DNA from: CAYHPY01 sp964358485
Lineage (GTDB): Bacteria; Elusimicrobiota; Elusimicrobia; UBA1565; UBA9628
Length of the DNA: 64,000 nt
NCBI GenBank assembly: GCA_964358485.1
Contig: CAYHPY010000006.1
Location: 19,535-83,534, forward strand
Direction: 5' to 3'
Part shown: piece by piece, positions 1-8,971 of the stretch
How positions within the stretch are numbered: position 1 is the stretch's first letter
Layout of the letters: each line of letters begins with the position of its first letter
Made by a program: the position numbers and the translations under genes
Notes under the pieces: model-generated
The model's input: the letters and a program-made list of their open reading frames with translations, nothing else
The model's database searches: none
What the model was told of the DNA's origin: nothing

Positions 1-747
1 CCGCCGGATCGCTTCCTGAAGCAGGGCGGGGGACTCCAAAAGGCGGATGCCGTGGCCGATGCGCATCACGCCCAATTGAAGGGCCGCCTCGAGATTCTTG
101 GTGCCGGTCGTCTCCCCGGCGTGGCAGGTCGTGTAAATGCCCAGGGTCCGGGCTTCCTCGTAGAAATCCGCGTAGTCCAGGGTGGGAAAACGAGCTTCGT
201 CGCCGGCCAGGTCCAGGCCCACGACCGCCGGAGTCTCGCCGGGGTCGGGGTGGAAAAATTTCTTGAGGGTCTCGAAGGAGCGGCGGTTCTGGGCGGGGCC
301 GTGGGAGCGGAAGAGGCAGACGATGACCGCGCTCGTGGTCCCGAAATCGCGGCGTCCCCGAGCCAGACCTTTCAGGGCGGCCTCGACCACCGCGTCGGTA
401 TCGAACCCCGGGGCCTCCTGGAGGGACGGAGCGAAGCGTACTTCGACATGGCGGATGTTCTCGGCCGCGCAGTCCGACACGAGCTCGTAGGCGATCCGTT
501 CCACCGCCCCGGGAGACCGGAGCAACGGGTACAGGAGATCGAACACGTCCAGAAATTCCTTGAGCGAGCGGCAGGTGGGCGCCACGGTCACGAAACGCTT
601 GAGGTCCGCCGCGTTGTCGGCCGGAAGCTTGATCCCGAGTTCCCGGGCCAGGGCCAGGGCCGTGGCGGGCCGGACCGAGCCGTCCAGGTGGCAATGGAGG
701 TCGGTTTTGGGCAGGCGGCGCAGAAAGTCCCGGGGAGCGCTCGTCAT
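1..747 (-). CDS. add: Adenosine deaminase, C-terminus cut by window edge
   Basis: Deaminates adenosine to inosine in purine salvage, in the cytosol. Translation from the ATG at 747 gives the family's metal-binding HxH motif at residues 18-20 (TDLHCHLDG), then a HAGET segment and a GHG(I/V) segment just before the window ends. All three are adenosine/AMP deaminase signatures. About 249 residues are visible of a usual 330-360. The start overlaps the stop of the MTA phosphorylase gene by ATGA, so the two are probably co-translated. Pairing with an MTA phosphorylase suggests joint salvage of purine nucleosides. A related 6-aminodeoxyfutalosine deaminase cannot be excluded from the fragment. Confidence 0.9.
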   Translation of the reverse strand, partial: MTSAPRDFLRRLPKTDLHCHLDGSVRPATALALARELGIKLPADNAADLKRFVTVAPTCRSLKEFLDVFDLLYPLLRSPGAVERIAYELVSDCAAENIRHVEVRFAPSLQEAPGFDTDAVVEAALKGLARGRRDFGTTSAVIVCLFRSHGPAQNRRSFETLKKFFHPDPGETPAVVGLDLAGDEARFPTLDYADFYEEARTLGIYTTCHAGETTGTKNLEAALQLGVMRIGHGIRLLESPALLQEAIRR

Positions 748-1646
748 TTTTTTAGGTATTTTCCGACGATCAGGTCCAGGGCCTTGCGGGTCTTGGGCGG
801 GATCGCCGCGGGGTTGGTGAATATGGACCCGGCCAGAGCGTCGCCGCAGGCGCAGGCCGTCGGGCCGGCCGCGGCGGAGGCGGTCGCGGCGATGAGCCGT
901 TGGGCGTTCTCCACGTTGGCGGTGAGGTTGGCGATCACCACCTGGTTGGTGACCTCCTCGCCGTCCTTCCAGCAGTCGTAGTCGGTGACCAGGGCCACCG
1001 TCGCGTAGCAAAGCTCCGCCTCCCGGGCGAGCTTGGCCTCCGGGACGACCGTCATCCCGATCAGGGAGTAGCCCTGCGCCCGGTGATACTCCGATTCCGC
1101 CCTCGTGGAGAACTGGGGGCCCTCCATGCAGGCGTAAACCCCGCCCCAGTGGGAGGTGATCCCCAGGGACTCGGAGGTCTTAAAGAGGAGCTTGCGCAGT
1201 TCCGGACAGAACGGGTGGGCGAAGGCGGTGTGGGCGACGCAGCCGTCGCCGAAGAATGTGGAGCGGCGGCCCTTGGTCTCGTCGACGATCTGGTCCGGGA
1301 AGACGAAGTGCCGGGGGACCAATTCCTCCCGCAAGGAGCCGACGGCGGCCACGCCGATGATCCGCCGCACCCCCAGGGATTTCAGGGCCCAGATATTGGC
1401 CCGTCCGTTGATTTCCCCGGGAAGGAGGACATGCCCTTTGCCGTGCCGGGCGAGAAAGGCGCAGTCCACGCCGCCCAGCTTGCCCAGGATGATGGGGGAT
1501 GAGGGTTTCCCGAATGGTGTTTTAACCGCCACTTCCCGGGCCTCGGTCAACCCCTTCATGCCGTAGAGGCCGGAACCGCCTATAACCCCGACAGGGGATG
1601 GATGTTCGTTTCTTTCTTTGTAGTTCCGTTGTCTCTCTTTTTTCAC
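744..1646 (-). CDS. mtnP: S-methyl-5'-thioadenosine phosphorylase
   Basis: Phosphorolyses methylthioadenosine to adenine and methylthioribose-1-phosphate, in polyamine and methionine salvage. The 300-residue protein (GTG start) has the family landmarks in order: GVIGGSGLY near residue 20, LARHGKGH near 66, a GVAAVGSL segment near 98, the ACMEGPQFSTRAE phosphate/base-binding block near 172, and the VTDYDCW block near 222. The TDYDCW form with Asp is typical of MTA phosphorylase rather than guanosine/inosine phosphorylase. The GTG start overlaps the stop of the response regulator by GTGA. The first about 16 residues are polar and poorly family-like, so a slightly later start is possible. Confidence 0.92.
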   Translation of the reverse strand: MKKERQRNYKERNEHPSPVGVIGGSGLYGMKGLTEAREVAVKTPFGKPSSPIILGKLGGVDCAFLARHGKGHVLLPGEINGRANIWALKSLGVRRIIGVAAVGSLREELVPRHFVFPDQIVDETKGRRSTFFGDGCVAHTAFAHPFCPELRKLLFKTSESLGITSHWGGVYACMEGPQFSTRAESEYHRAQGYSLIGMTVVPEAKLAREAELCYATVALVTDYDCWKDGEEVTNQVVIANLTANVENAQRLIAATASAAAGPTACACGDALAGSIFTNPAAIPPKTRKALDLIVGKYLKK

Positions 1647-2026
1647 GGAACATACCCTCCCAACGGCAACAATTCATGGATATAGTTGTCGAGCTGCTCG
1701 AACATCAGGGGCTTCTGGATGAACCGGGTCTTGGGATCGTCGGGCAAAATGGTCTTGATCCGCTCGAAGGGGTGCGCGCTCATGAAGATGATCGGGATTT
1801 TATTGGTCTTGGGGTCGTTTTGGAGGACCTTGTAGGCGGCCGAGCCGTAGGCGCCCGGCATCTGGATGTCGGTGATGATCAGGTGCGGCTGGTGCTCCCC
1901 GGCCTTCTGGGAAAGCGCGTAGCCATCATTGGCGACCAGCACCAGGTGGTTCTTTGAGGCCAGGTATTCGCTCAGCAGATTGGTGATGTCCAGGTTGTCG
2001 TCGGCGATGAGGATTTGGGCGATCAC
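1643..2026 (-). CDS. Receiver-only response regulator
   Basis: A single CheY-like receiver domain of 127 residues with no output domain. The acidic pair D9/D10, the phosphorylatable D53 in IITDIQMP, a Ser in the IFMSAH strand and the Lys of FIQKP are all in place, so it should accept phosphate. I chose the GTG at 2026, which overlaps the glyA stop (GTGA), over a longer upstream start that would add unconvincing residues. No kinase lies beside it. It sits between glyA and mtnP in a tightly coupled run, so it is probably an orphan receiver that acts by protein contact. Its partner cannot be told from the sequence. Confidence 0.88.
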   Translation of the reverse strand: MIAQILIADDNLDITNLLSEYLASKNHLVLVANDGYALSQKAGEHQPHLIITDIQMPGAYGSAAYKVLQNDPKTNKIPIIFMSAHPFERIKTILPDDPKTRFIQKPLMFEQLDNYIHELLPLGGYVP

Positions 2027-3282
2027 GCGGCGGCCTCGGCCATTTCGGGGTAGAGGGGAAAGCGGCGGCACAGGTCGCGGACCTTGCCCCGGACGGCCCC
2101 GACGAAGGCGGCGTCGGAGCGCCGCTCGATGGTCTCGGAGATCAAATCGGCGATGAGGTCCATTTCGGCGGTTCCCATGCCGCGGGTCGTCACCGCCGGG
2201 GTCCCGATCCGGATTCCGGAGGCCACGAAGGGCTTCTGGGGGTCGAAGGGGATGGCGTTCTTGTTGACCGTGATGCCGGCCCGGTCCAGGACTTCCTCGG
2301 CTTCCTTGCCGGTCACGCCCTTGGGGCGCAGGTCCGCGCAGAGCAGGTGGCAGTCGGTGCCGCCCGAGACGATCCGAAAGCCCCGGGCGGTCAGCGCCGC
2401 GGCCAGACGCCGGGCGTTGGCCAGGACTTGGCCCTGGTAAGCCTTGAACTCGGGGCGCAGGGCTTCCGCGAAGCAGACCGCCTTGGCGGCGATCACGTGC
2501 ATCAGCGGCCCTCCCTGGGTTCCGGGAAAATTGATCTTGTCGACCGCCGCGGCGTGCGCGGAGCGGCAGAGGATCATGCCCCCCCGCGGGCCGCGGAGGG
2601 TCTTGTGGGTGGTGGTGGTCGTGAAGTCGGCCAACGGCACGGGGGACGGGTAGGCCCCGGCGGCGATGAGCCCCGCGTAGTGGGCGATGTCGGCCGCGAA
2701 AAAGGCGCCGACCGAGTCGGCGACGCGCTTGAGGCGCGCCCAGTCGAAGATCCGGGAGTAGTTGGAGGCGCCGGCGAAGATCAGCTTGGGTTTGTGCTCG
2801 GCGGCCAGCCTTTCGGCCTCCTCGTAGTCGATGAGCTCGGTCTCGCGGTCGACGCTGATGGGAACGATTTTGAAGAACTTCCCGGAGAAGTTGAGCGGGT
2901 GTCCGTGCGAGAGGTGGCCGCCGTGGGCCAGGTTCATGCCCATGACGGTGTCTCCGGGGGAAAGGACGGACAGGTACATGGAAATGTTGGCCTGGGTTCC
3001 GGAATGGGGTTGGACGTTGGCGTGCTCGGCGCCGAAGAGGCGCTTGGCCCGCTCGATGGCCAAAGATTCCGCGATGTCCACGAATTCGCAGCCGCCGTAA
3101 TAGCGCTTGCCCGGGTAGCCTTCGGCGTATTTGTTGGTCAGCACCGATCCCTGGGCCTCGAGGACGGCGCGGGAGGCGTAATTCTCGGAGGCGATGAGCT
3201 CCAAGCCGTCTTCCTGGCGGCGGATCTCGCGGGAAACGGCGTCATAAATTTGCGGGTCGGAGGTTTTCAGGTTCTCAAGCAT
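2023..3282 (-). CDS. glyA: Serine hydroxymethyltransferase
   Basis: PLP enzyme interconverting serine and glycine with tetrahydrofolate, the main source of one-carbon units. At 419 residues it is the usual bacterial length. Visible landmarks are LELIASENYAS near residue 28, NKYAEGYPGKRYYGGCE near 50, and the PLP-binding lysine K227 in TTTTHKTLRGPRGG. The ATG lies inside the last codons of the upstream phosphatase gene (8-base overlap), and its own stop overlaps the response regulator start. The order sua5, YwlE-like phosphatase, glyA resembles the Bacillus ywlC-ywlE-glyA neighbourhood as I remember it. Confidence 0.96.
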   Translation of the reverse strand: MLENLKTSDPQIYDAVSREIRRQEDGLELIASENYASRAVLEAQGSVLTNKYAEGYPGKRYYGGCEFVDIAESLAIERAKRLFGAEHANVQPHSGTQANISMYLSVLSPGDTVMGMNLAHGGHLSHGHPLNFSGKFFKIVPISVDRETELIDYEEAERLAAEHKPKLIFAGASNYSRIFDWARLKRVADSVGAFFAADIAHYAGLIAAGAYPSPVPLADFTTTTTHKTLRGPRGGMILCRSAHAAAVDKINFPGTQGGPLMHVIAAKAVCFAEALRPEFKAYQGQVLANARRLAAALTARGFRIVSGGTDCHLLCADLRPKGVTGKEAEEVLDRAGITVNKNAIPFDPQKPFVASGIRIGTPAVTTRGMGTAEMDLIADLISETIERRSDAAFVGAVRGKVRDLCRRFPLYPEMAEAAA

Positions 3283-3742
3283 GTTTTTTCACCAGGGCCT
3301 CGACGGCCTCCTTGATCTTGACCAGGCATTCCTCGTGCACCTTGAGGGACTGCCCGACCGGGTCCTCGATGTTGGGCGAAGGCAGGTCCAGGTAGCGCCG
3401 CAGGACGTGGAGCTTCGTCTCGAATTCCGGATAGCGGTCGAAAACCTCGTCCCGGTGCTCGTCGGTCATGACCAGGGCCAGGTCCGCCCAGCGCAAAAGG
3501 TCCCGGGTGACCAATTGGGCGATGTGCTCGAATTCCCCGACGCCCTCCTTGCCCAGGCACTCGCGGACCTGTTTGGAGACTTGAAAGTAGCGCTCCGCGG
3601 CCACGCCGCAGGAGCGGGCCTCCCAGCCGAGCTTGCGGACCTCGGAGATCCTGAGCAGCATCCGCTCGGCCATCACGCTCCGGCAGGTGTTGCCGGTGCA
3701 GATGAACAGGATCTTGCGCGGCGGGGCGCCGTCCGGGCTCAT
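3275..3742 (-). CDS. LMW phosphatase, likely protein-arginine phosphatase (YwlE-like)
   Basis: A low-molecular-weight protein-tyrosine-phosphatase fold of 155 residues. The P-loop CTGNTCRS holds the nucleophile C15 and R21 (C-x5-R). The general-acid loop reads EDPVG. Classical tyrosine phosphatases usually have Ile after GN in the P-loop and DPY/DPW in the acid loop. Thr at that position (T19 here) and a small or hydrophobic residue plus Gly after DP are features of YwlE, which removes phosphate from protein arginine. I therefore infer an arginine phosphatase. No McsB kinase is visible in the window. It is coupled to sua5 upstream (ATGA) and glyA downstream. Confidence 0.8.
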   Translation of the reverse strand: MSPDGAPPRKILFICTGNTCRSVMAERMLLRISEVRKLGWEARSCGVAAERYFQVSKQVRECLGKEGVGEFEHIAQLVTRDLLRWADLALVMTDEHRDEVFDRYPEFETKLHVLRRYLDLPSPNIEDPVGQSLKVHEECLVKIKEAVEALVKKHA

Positions 3743-4377
3743 GAGGTCTGGCCCAGGGCCTCGAAGATCGTGGAGCGGCTGATCGAACCCTCGCGCAGGA
3801 GCCGGACCTGGGGCTGGGTGGCGTCGACCAGGGTCGACTCGATGCCGGAGACTTTCCCGCCGTCGATGATGAAATCAACGAGGCCGTTGAATTCCTTGGC
3901 CACGGAGGCCCCGTCGGAGAGAGCGAGCTCGCCGGTCTTGTTGGCGGAGGTGACCGCCCAGGGAACCCCGGATTGCTCGAGCAGGCGCAGGGCCACGGGG
4001 TGGTTCGGAATCCGGATGGCGATGGTCGAATATTCCGCGAAAGTCAGGATGCGCCCCTGCTCGGTGGGTTTGAGGACCAAGGTCAGGGCGCCCGGCCAGA
4101 AGCGCTTGGCGAGGGTCTCGGCGGCGGGGGTCCACTGCACCCAGCGCTGGGCCTCGGCCACGGACCAGACCATGATGGGCAGGGGCTTGTGGTTCGGGCG
4201 CTCCTTGATCTGGTAGATGCGGCGGGCCGCCGCCTTGATGAGCCCCGTCGAACCGATTCCGTAAACCGTGTCGGTCGGGAAGGCCACCACCTTGCAGCCG
4301 CGGGCGCCCTCGGCCGCCTTGCGAAGGGCGTCGGCCGGAAGCGGGGCGCGTTCCGCCAGGTGAAGAATCTCGGTCAT
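3739..4377 (-). CDS. L-threonylcarbamoyladenylate synthase (Sua5/YwlC/TsaC)
   Basis: Makes threonylcarbamoyl-AMP, the first step of the tRNA t6A37 modification. The 212-residue protein has the YrdC-fold signature KVVAFPTDTVYGIGSTG near residue 30, a KERPNHKPLPI segment near 60, an AIRIPNH strand and the VTSANKTGE loop. It has no long C-terminal Sua5 extension. I chose the ATG at 4377, which overlaps the rsmI stop by ATGA. Extending upstream would add Arg/Pro-rich residues from within rsmI. It is one of a five-gene translationally coupled series. Confidence 0.93.
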   Translation of the reverse strand: MTEILHLAERAPLPADALRKAAEGARGCKVVAFPTDTVYGIGSTGLIKAAARRIYQIKERPNHKPLPIMVWSVAEAQRWVQWTPAAETLAKRFWPGALTLVLKPTEQGRILTFAEYSTIAIRIPNHPVALRLLEQSGVPWAVTSANKTGELALSDGASVAKEFNGLVDFIIDGGKVSGIESTLVDATQPQVRLLREGSISRSTIFEALGQTS

Positions 4378-5129
4378 GGGGCCTCCTCGGGGCCCTCGTC
4401 CTTGGCGCCGGGGTGAAATAGAGCCACGATTTCCCCCAGGATTTCGGGGCGGCCGGCCAGGGAGGCCCTGACTTCCGAGACCGAACCGCGGAGCCATTCC
4501 TCATGCACTTTGGAAAGCTCTCGGGCGACGCAGGCGGCGGCCTCGGGCCCCAGGACCTCGGCCGCCAGGTCCAGGAGATCCAGAATCCGGTAAGGGGATT
4601 CGTAGACCGCGATCGTCCTCCTCAGGGAAGCGGCCTCCGCCAGCGCGCGCTTGCGCCGGCTCGAGGACCGGGGGAGAAAACCGAGGAAAACGAAGGAATC
4701 GCCGGGAAGGCCGGATCCGGCCACCGCCGCGGCGACGGCGCAGGGGCCCGGCATCACGGTCACGGGGATGCGCTCCGCTCGGGCCAGCTCCACGATCCGC
4801 CGGCCGGGGTCGGAGATTCCCGGCAGCCCGCCGTCGGACACCAGGGCCACCGAGCGGCCCTCGCGCAGCAGGCGCAGCAGGCGGTCCGCCGAGCCGGGAT
4901 GATGCTCGTCGTAGCGCTGCACGGACTTGGAGATGCCGAAATGGCTCAGCAGGGCCCGGGTCCGGCGGGTGTCCTCGCAGTAGACGGTGGAGGCTTCCCT
5001 CAGGGCGCGCAGGGCCCGGGGCGTCATGTCCTCGAGGTTTCCGATGGGGGTGGAGACGACGACCAGGCCCGGGGCCGGGGAACGGGAGCCCGCGGGGACC
5101 GGAAGTTCCTCAGTGCTCGTGGCGCTCAT
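4374..5129 (-). CDS. rsmI: 16S rRNA (cytidine-2'-O)-methyltransferase I
   Basis: SAM-dependent methyltransferase of the tetrapyrrole-methylase fold that, in known members, methylates C1402 of 16S rRNA. The 251-residue protein shows STPIGNLEDMTPRALR near residue 26, the CEDTRRTRALL block near 51, LVSDGGLPGISDPG near 95, and a VMPGPCAVAAA strand near 125. The first about 20 residues are low-complexity. The start lies inside the upstream HD-GYP gene (20-base overlap) and the stop overlaps sua5. Confidence 0.94.
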   Translation of the reverse strand: MSATSTEELPVPAGSRSPAPGLVVVSTPIGNLEDMTPRALRALREASTVYCEDTRRTRALLSHFGISKSVQRYDEHHPGSADRLLRLLREGRSVALVSDGGLPGISDPGRRIVELARAERIPVTVMPGPCAVAAAVAGSGLPGDSFVFLGFLPRSSSRRKRALAEAASLRRTIAVYESPYRILDLLDLAAEVLGPEAAACVARELSKVHEEWLRGSVSEVRASLAGRPEILGEIVALFHPGAKDEGPEEAP

Positions 5130-6342
5130 GCCTCCATTCCGAATCCTCGAGCTTCAGGAAAACCTCGACGACCTTGGGATCGAATTGGGTGCCCGCGCCC
5201 TTCTTGAGCTCGCCCAGGGCCTTGTCCCGGCCGAGGGCCTTGCGGTAAGGGCGGTCCGACATCATGGCGTCCCAGGCGTCGATGACGGCCACGATCCGGG
5301 CCCCCATGGGAATGGCGTCGCCCTTGAGACCGTCCGGATAGCCTTGCCCGTTGTACCACTCCTGGTGGTAGAGGACCATCTGGGCCACCGGCCCCAGGAA
5401 TTTGACGGGGGAAAGGATCTGGTGGCCGATCACGGGGTGGCGCTTCATCACCTCGTATTCCTCGGCGGTCAGCTTGCCGGGCTTGAGGAGGATGGACTCG
5501 TCGATGCCGATCTTTCCGATGTCGTGGAGCAGGGCCGCGTACTCGATGTAGCGGGCCATCTGGTCCGGGAGTTGGAGCTCCTGGCCGATCCGGCGCGCTT
5601 TGAGGCGGGCACGGTCGGAGTGCTGGTGGGTGTAGGCGTCCTTGGAATCCACCGCGCGCGCCAGGGTCTGGACCATCTCCAGATAGAAGGTCTGCAGGTT
5701 GTCGAAGAGCTCCAGGTTTTGCAGCGTGACCGCCGCCTCGGAGGCCAGGACCGTTAAAAATTTTACGTTCAGGTCGCTGAAGGGCGCCGCCGATTTTTCG
5801 GAGTGCAGATTGAGGACCCCGACCGGCTTGGATTGGACCAACAGGGGAAGGGAGATGAAGGGCTCGGAGAGATCCCGGGCTTTTTTCACCGTCAGCGAGT
5901 CCTTGGCCGGATCGCTCACGAACACCGGTTTGCCCGTCTGAAACGCGGTTCCCGCCACCCCTTCTCCCGTTTTCAGCGAGAAATTCTTGGTCGTTTCGGG
6001 AGCCAGCCCTTTGGAGGCGACGATCCCGAGGCAGGCCTGCTTCTCATTCCAGAGCATGACGGTTCCCTTGCTCAGGCCCATGAGGCGGCAGGCGCTTTCC
6101 AGCACCGCCGCCGAAAAATCTTCCCGGGAAACGGCGCCGGATTGGGAGACCCCGTGCTTCTGGATGCTGAGGAGGATGGAGAGGAGTTCGTCGACTTTGG
6201 CGAGGTTGCTCGGGTCGGGGACGGGCCGGGCGGCGATCCCGGACGCGCCCGATTGAAAAAAATACAGCCTTTGCAAGGCGAATCCCAGAGCTACAATCAG
6301 GATCGCGCAGAACGCGGCAAGCAGCCAAAAGGGAAAGTCCAT
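5110..6342 (-). CDS. Membrane-anchored GAF/HD-GYP protein, probable c-di-GMP phosphodiesterase
   Basis: A 410-residue protein with one N-terminal membrane segment (about residues 5-27), a GAF sensor domain (about 60-200) and an HD-GYP domain (about 215-400). The HD-GYP part keeps the HD dyad (LLHDIGKIG), the second-shell motif (LYHQEWYNGQGYPDG) and the D of VIDAWDAMMSDRPYR, so metal binding is likely. It should hydrolyse cyclic di-GMP in the cytosol in response to a ligand or redox signal sensed by GAF. The usual HHE is HQE here, a common variant. No diguanylate cyclase is visible nearby. The pilin and PilB genes in this window are possible downstream targets, but that is conjecture. Confidence 0.9.
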   Translation of the reverse strand: MDFPFWLLAAFCAILIVALGFALQRLYFFQSGASGIAARPVPDPSNLAKVDELLSILLSIQKHGVSQSGAVSREDFSAAVLESACRLMGLSKGTVMLWNEKQACLGIVASKGLAPETTKNFSLKTGEGVAGTAFQTGKPVFVSDPAKDSLTVKKARDLSEPFISLPLLVQSKPVGVLNLHSEKSAAPFSDLNVKFLTVLASEAAVTLQNLELFDNLQTFYLEMVQTLARAVDSKDAYTHQHSDRARLKARRIGQELQLPDQMARYIEYAALLHDIGKIGIDESILLKPGKLTAEEYEVMKRHPVIGHQILSPVKFLGPVAQMVLYHQEWYNGQGYPDGLKGDAIPMGARIVAVIDAWDAMMSDRPYRKALGRDKALGELKKGAGTQFDPKVVEVFLKLEDSEWRHERHEH

Positions 6343-6402
6343 GGGAGGCGGGGTCCTGACGAACCCCGGTCCGATTAGGTTAGCAAATACCGATTTCCCT
6401 GT

Positions 6403-8964
6403 TCAATGAACGGGGGCCGGAGTCTCGGCCAGGGCCTTCTTGGCCATGGCCCGGATTTCGGGTTCCGGGTCGTTTTCGGCGGTCCAGGAAAGGGTCTTTC
6501 GGTATTCGGCCGCCCCCTGCATTCCCTGGAGTTGGCGCAGGGCTCCGGCGCGGCGCATGGGGTCGGGGTCTTTCCGGGCGAATTCCAGGAGAAGGGGGAC
6601 GATCCTGGGATTTTGGGACGCGAAAAGCGCCGCGGCCAAAAGCAGGCGCTCCTCGGGTTTCTCGAGCCGTTCCCTTTCGGCGAGAAATTCGCCGACCTCG
6701 GCGTCGGTCGACGAGCGGCCGAGTTTGACGCCCAGGAGGCGGCGAAGTTCGGGGTCGGCCTTGGGGTCGCGGAAGTGCTTGAGCATCAGGGGCCGGGTCC
6801 GGCGCAGGGCTTCCGGGTCCGCGTCGGCTTCCAAACCGACGACGGCCGCGGCCCGTTGCCGCTCTTTCTTTCCGCCGAGCCATTCGATGAAGAGGGGGAG
6901 GGATTTCTCCCACAGGCGCTCGCCCAGAATGCGCGCCGTTTTAGGCGATTCCCCGGCGCGTTTGCGCAGGAGGTCGAAGCTTTTTTCGCCCTCCCAGCGG
7001 GCCAGGACCGACAGGGCCTCGTAGATGACCCACCATTCGTTGCGCTCGGTCAAAAACATCGAGCGGTGGGGATCGTCCACGGGGAATTTCCGCTTCGCGA
7101 TCTTGCGGATGACGGGCAGGGCCTTTTCGGTCCGGGAGATGAAAGCCCCGTTGATCCCGAAGAGAACCGTTTCGGCCTCCGAGTCCTCCAGATAATGGAG
7201 GAAGAGCCGGTCCATCCGGCGGTCGTTCGGGTCGAGCAGGAACAAGGAGGCCATGGCCGCTTGCCGGACCTCGCTGGTCGGGAATCGTGAGAAAAGATCA
7301 AAGAGCCATTCCACTTCCTTCGGAGAGGCGGGAGCCGTCCGGGAGAGCCGCCCCAGGAGCTCTTTTCGGGCGGCCGTCTCCACCTCCGACACGAAGGCCG
7401 AGTGGAGCTCCGTGACCGAATTTCCGTTTTGCGCCCGCGCGGGAGCGGCCGAGGCGCAAAGCGCTACGAGGAGGGCGCACCGGAGAATCCTCCCGAGGGC
7501 CGCTTTCAGGGAACTGAGCCGATAACCCTTTGCGTCCAGAGCCGCGGTTTCCGGCATGAGCAGGCTCCGGTCCCAGGGATTGCGGATCAGGCACACCGCC
7601 GTTTTTCCGGACGCCGATTTCTGCACCAGATCCAACGCGGCCCTTTGCCCCGGAAAGCGCATCGCTTCGAAGCAAAAAAGCAGAACGCGGTCGGCCCCCC
7701 GAACCGCCGCGGGCAGGCGCCCCAGGTCCCGGCTTTCCACCGGGGTCTTGAGAATTTTTACCTTTCCCCAGCGCCGGGCGGAGTTCTTGAGCCAGCGCTG
7801 CGGCCCGGCGGGGCCGCCCTCGAAGGTGAAGCGCTCCCGGACTTCCCGGAAATCCGGGAACAAGATGAGCGGCGGCCGCCCCGCGGGCCGCCAGCCGAGC
7901 CCGGGTCCGCGCTGCGAAATCAGCTCGACGGCTTTTCCCGCGATGCGGTCCGAAAGCTCTCGGTCATGGGCCGGGGAGCCGCCGCGCGCGGGCGAGCGTT
8001 TCTTGGCGGCCAGCCGGGCCACCCGCGCCAGGGACCGTTCCAACTCCCGGCGGTTCAGGGCGCCGTCGGCTTCGGCCCGCCGCAGGAGCTCCACCGCCTC
8101 GTATTGGGCCCGGGCGTCGTGGGCGATGAGGAGGATGTCGTGGCCCGCCTCCAGGGTTTTGAGGGCGGCGGCCTGGATGGGCAGGCTTTCGGTGACCGCC
8201 CCCATGCATAGGTCGTCGGCGATCACGACGCCGTCAAATCCCAGGCGCCCGCGGAGGATGTCGCGGGTGATGCGGGCCGAGAAGGTGGCCGGGAGCCGGT
8301 CCAGGGCCGGGAATTTTACGTGGGAAGTCATCACGCAATCCACGCCCGCCTCGACCGCGGCGCGAAACGGAGCCAGGTGGCCGCGCTCGAATTCCTTCTT
8401 AGGAAGGCGGATCACCGGAAGGGTGACATGGGCGTCCACGGTGGCCGCGCCTTTACCGGGAAAATGCTTGGCGCACGCGCTCAAGCCGTGCTCCTGCATG
8501 CCGCGGATCATGGCCGCCCCGAGCTTGCCCGCCAGCGCGGCGTCTCCTCCAAAGGAACGGATCCCGATGCCCGGATTGTAGCCGCGGACCACGTCCAAAA
8601 CCGGCGCCAGGTTGAGCCCGATCCCCAAACCCCCGAGATCCCGGGCCATGCCCCGCCCCACCTCGTAGGCCAGGCGCGCGTCCCCGGTCCGGCCCAGGGC
8701 GGCGTTGCCGGGAAAAGGCGTCACCCCTTCTTTAAAACGAAGCACCCAGCCGCCTTCGTGATCTACCGCGAAGATCAGCGGTCGTCCCAGGCGCTGGACC
8801 AGCTCCCGGGTGAGGGCCCGGGTTTGGGCGGCGGTCTCTATGTTTCGGCCCAAGAGAAGGATTCCTCCGGCCCCGGTCTCGCGCAGGAGGGCCAGCGTCT
8901 CCCGGGTGGGCTTGGTTCCGTAAATGCCGAACATGAACAAAGGTCCCGGATCGAGCGCGCTCAT
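6403..8964 (-). CDS. NagZ-like beta-N-acetylhexosaminidase fused in frame to a HEAT-repeat protein
   Basis: The 853-residue frame has two parts. Residues 1-485 are a glycoside hydrolase family 3 NagZ-like enzyme of peptidoglycan recycling: DHEGGWVLRF near 60, KHFPGKG, the D-x-H catalytic dyad region (VDAHVTLP), the nucleophile Asp in VIADDLCMG, and a C-terminal Rossmann-like domain ending GYRLSSLKAAL. Residues 515-853 are HEAT-like helical repeats. Between them lies a segment that looks like a signal peptide (RCALLVALCASAAPARA). A CTG codon at 7509 could start the second part as a separate exported protein of 368 residues. The start at 8964 is set by a TATAGT box (8972-8977) seven bases upstream. 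An assembly error or true gene fusion are both possible. Confidence 0.82.
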   Translation of the reverse strand: MSALDPGPLFMFGIYGTKPTRETLALLRETGAGGILLLGRNIETAAQTRALTRELVQRLGRPLIFAVDHEGGWVLRFKEGVTPFPGNAALGRTGDARLAYEVGRGMARDLGGLGIGLNLAPVLDVVRGYNPGIGIRSFGGDAALAGKLGAAMIRGMQEHGLSACAKHFPGKGAATVDAHVTLPVIRLPKKEFERGHLAPFRAAVEAGVDCVMTSHVKFPALDRLPATFSARITRDILRGRLGFDGVVIADDLCMGAVTESLPIQAAALKTLEAGHDILLIAHDARAQYEAVELLRRAEADGALNRRELERSLARVARLAAKKRSPARGGSPAHDRELSDRIAGKAVELISQRGPGLGWRPAGRPPLILFPDFREVRERFTFEGGPAGPQRWLKNSARRWGKVKILKTPVESRDLGRLPAAVRGADRVLLFCFEAMRFPGQRAALDLVQKSASGKTAVCLIRNPWDRSLLMPETAALDAKGYRLSSLKAALGRILRCALLVALCASAAPARAQNGNSVTELHSAFVSEVETAARKELLGRLSRTAPASPKEVEWLFDLFSRFPTSEVRQAAMASLFLLDPNDRRMDRLFLHYLEDSEAETVLFGINGAFISRTEKALPVIRKIAKRKFPVDDPHRSMFLTERNEWWVIYEALSVLARWEGEKSFDLLRKRAGESPKTARILGERLWEKSLPLFIEWLGGKKERQRAAAVVGLEADADPEALRRTRPLMLKHFRDPKADPELRRLLGVKLGRSSTDAEVGEFLAERERLEKPEERLLLAAALFASQNPRIVPLLLEFARKDPDPMRRAGALRQLQGMQGAAEYRKTLSWTAENDPEPEIRAMAKKALAETPAPVH

Positions 8965-8971
8965 GGCCGGG

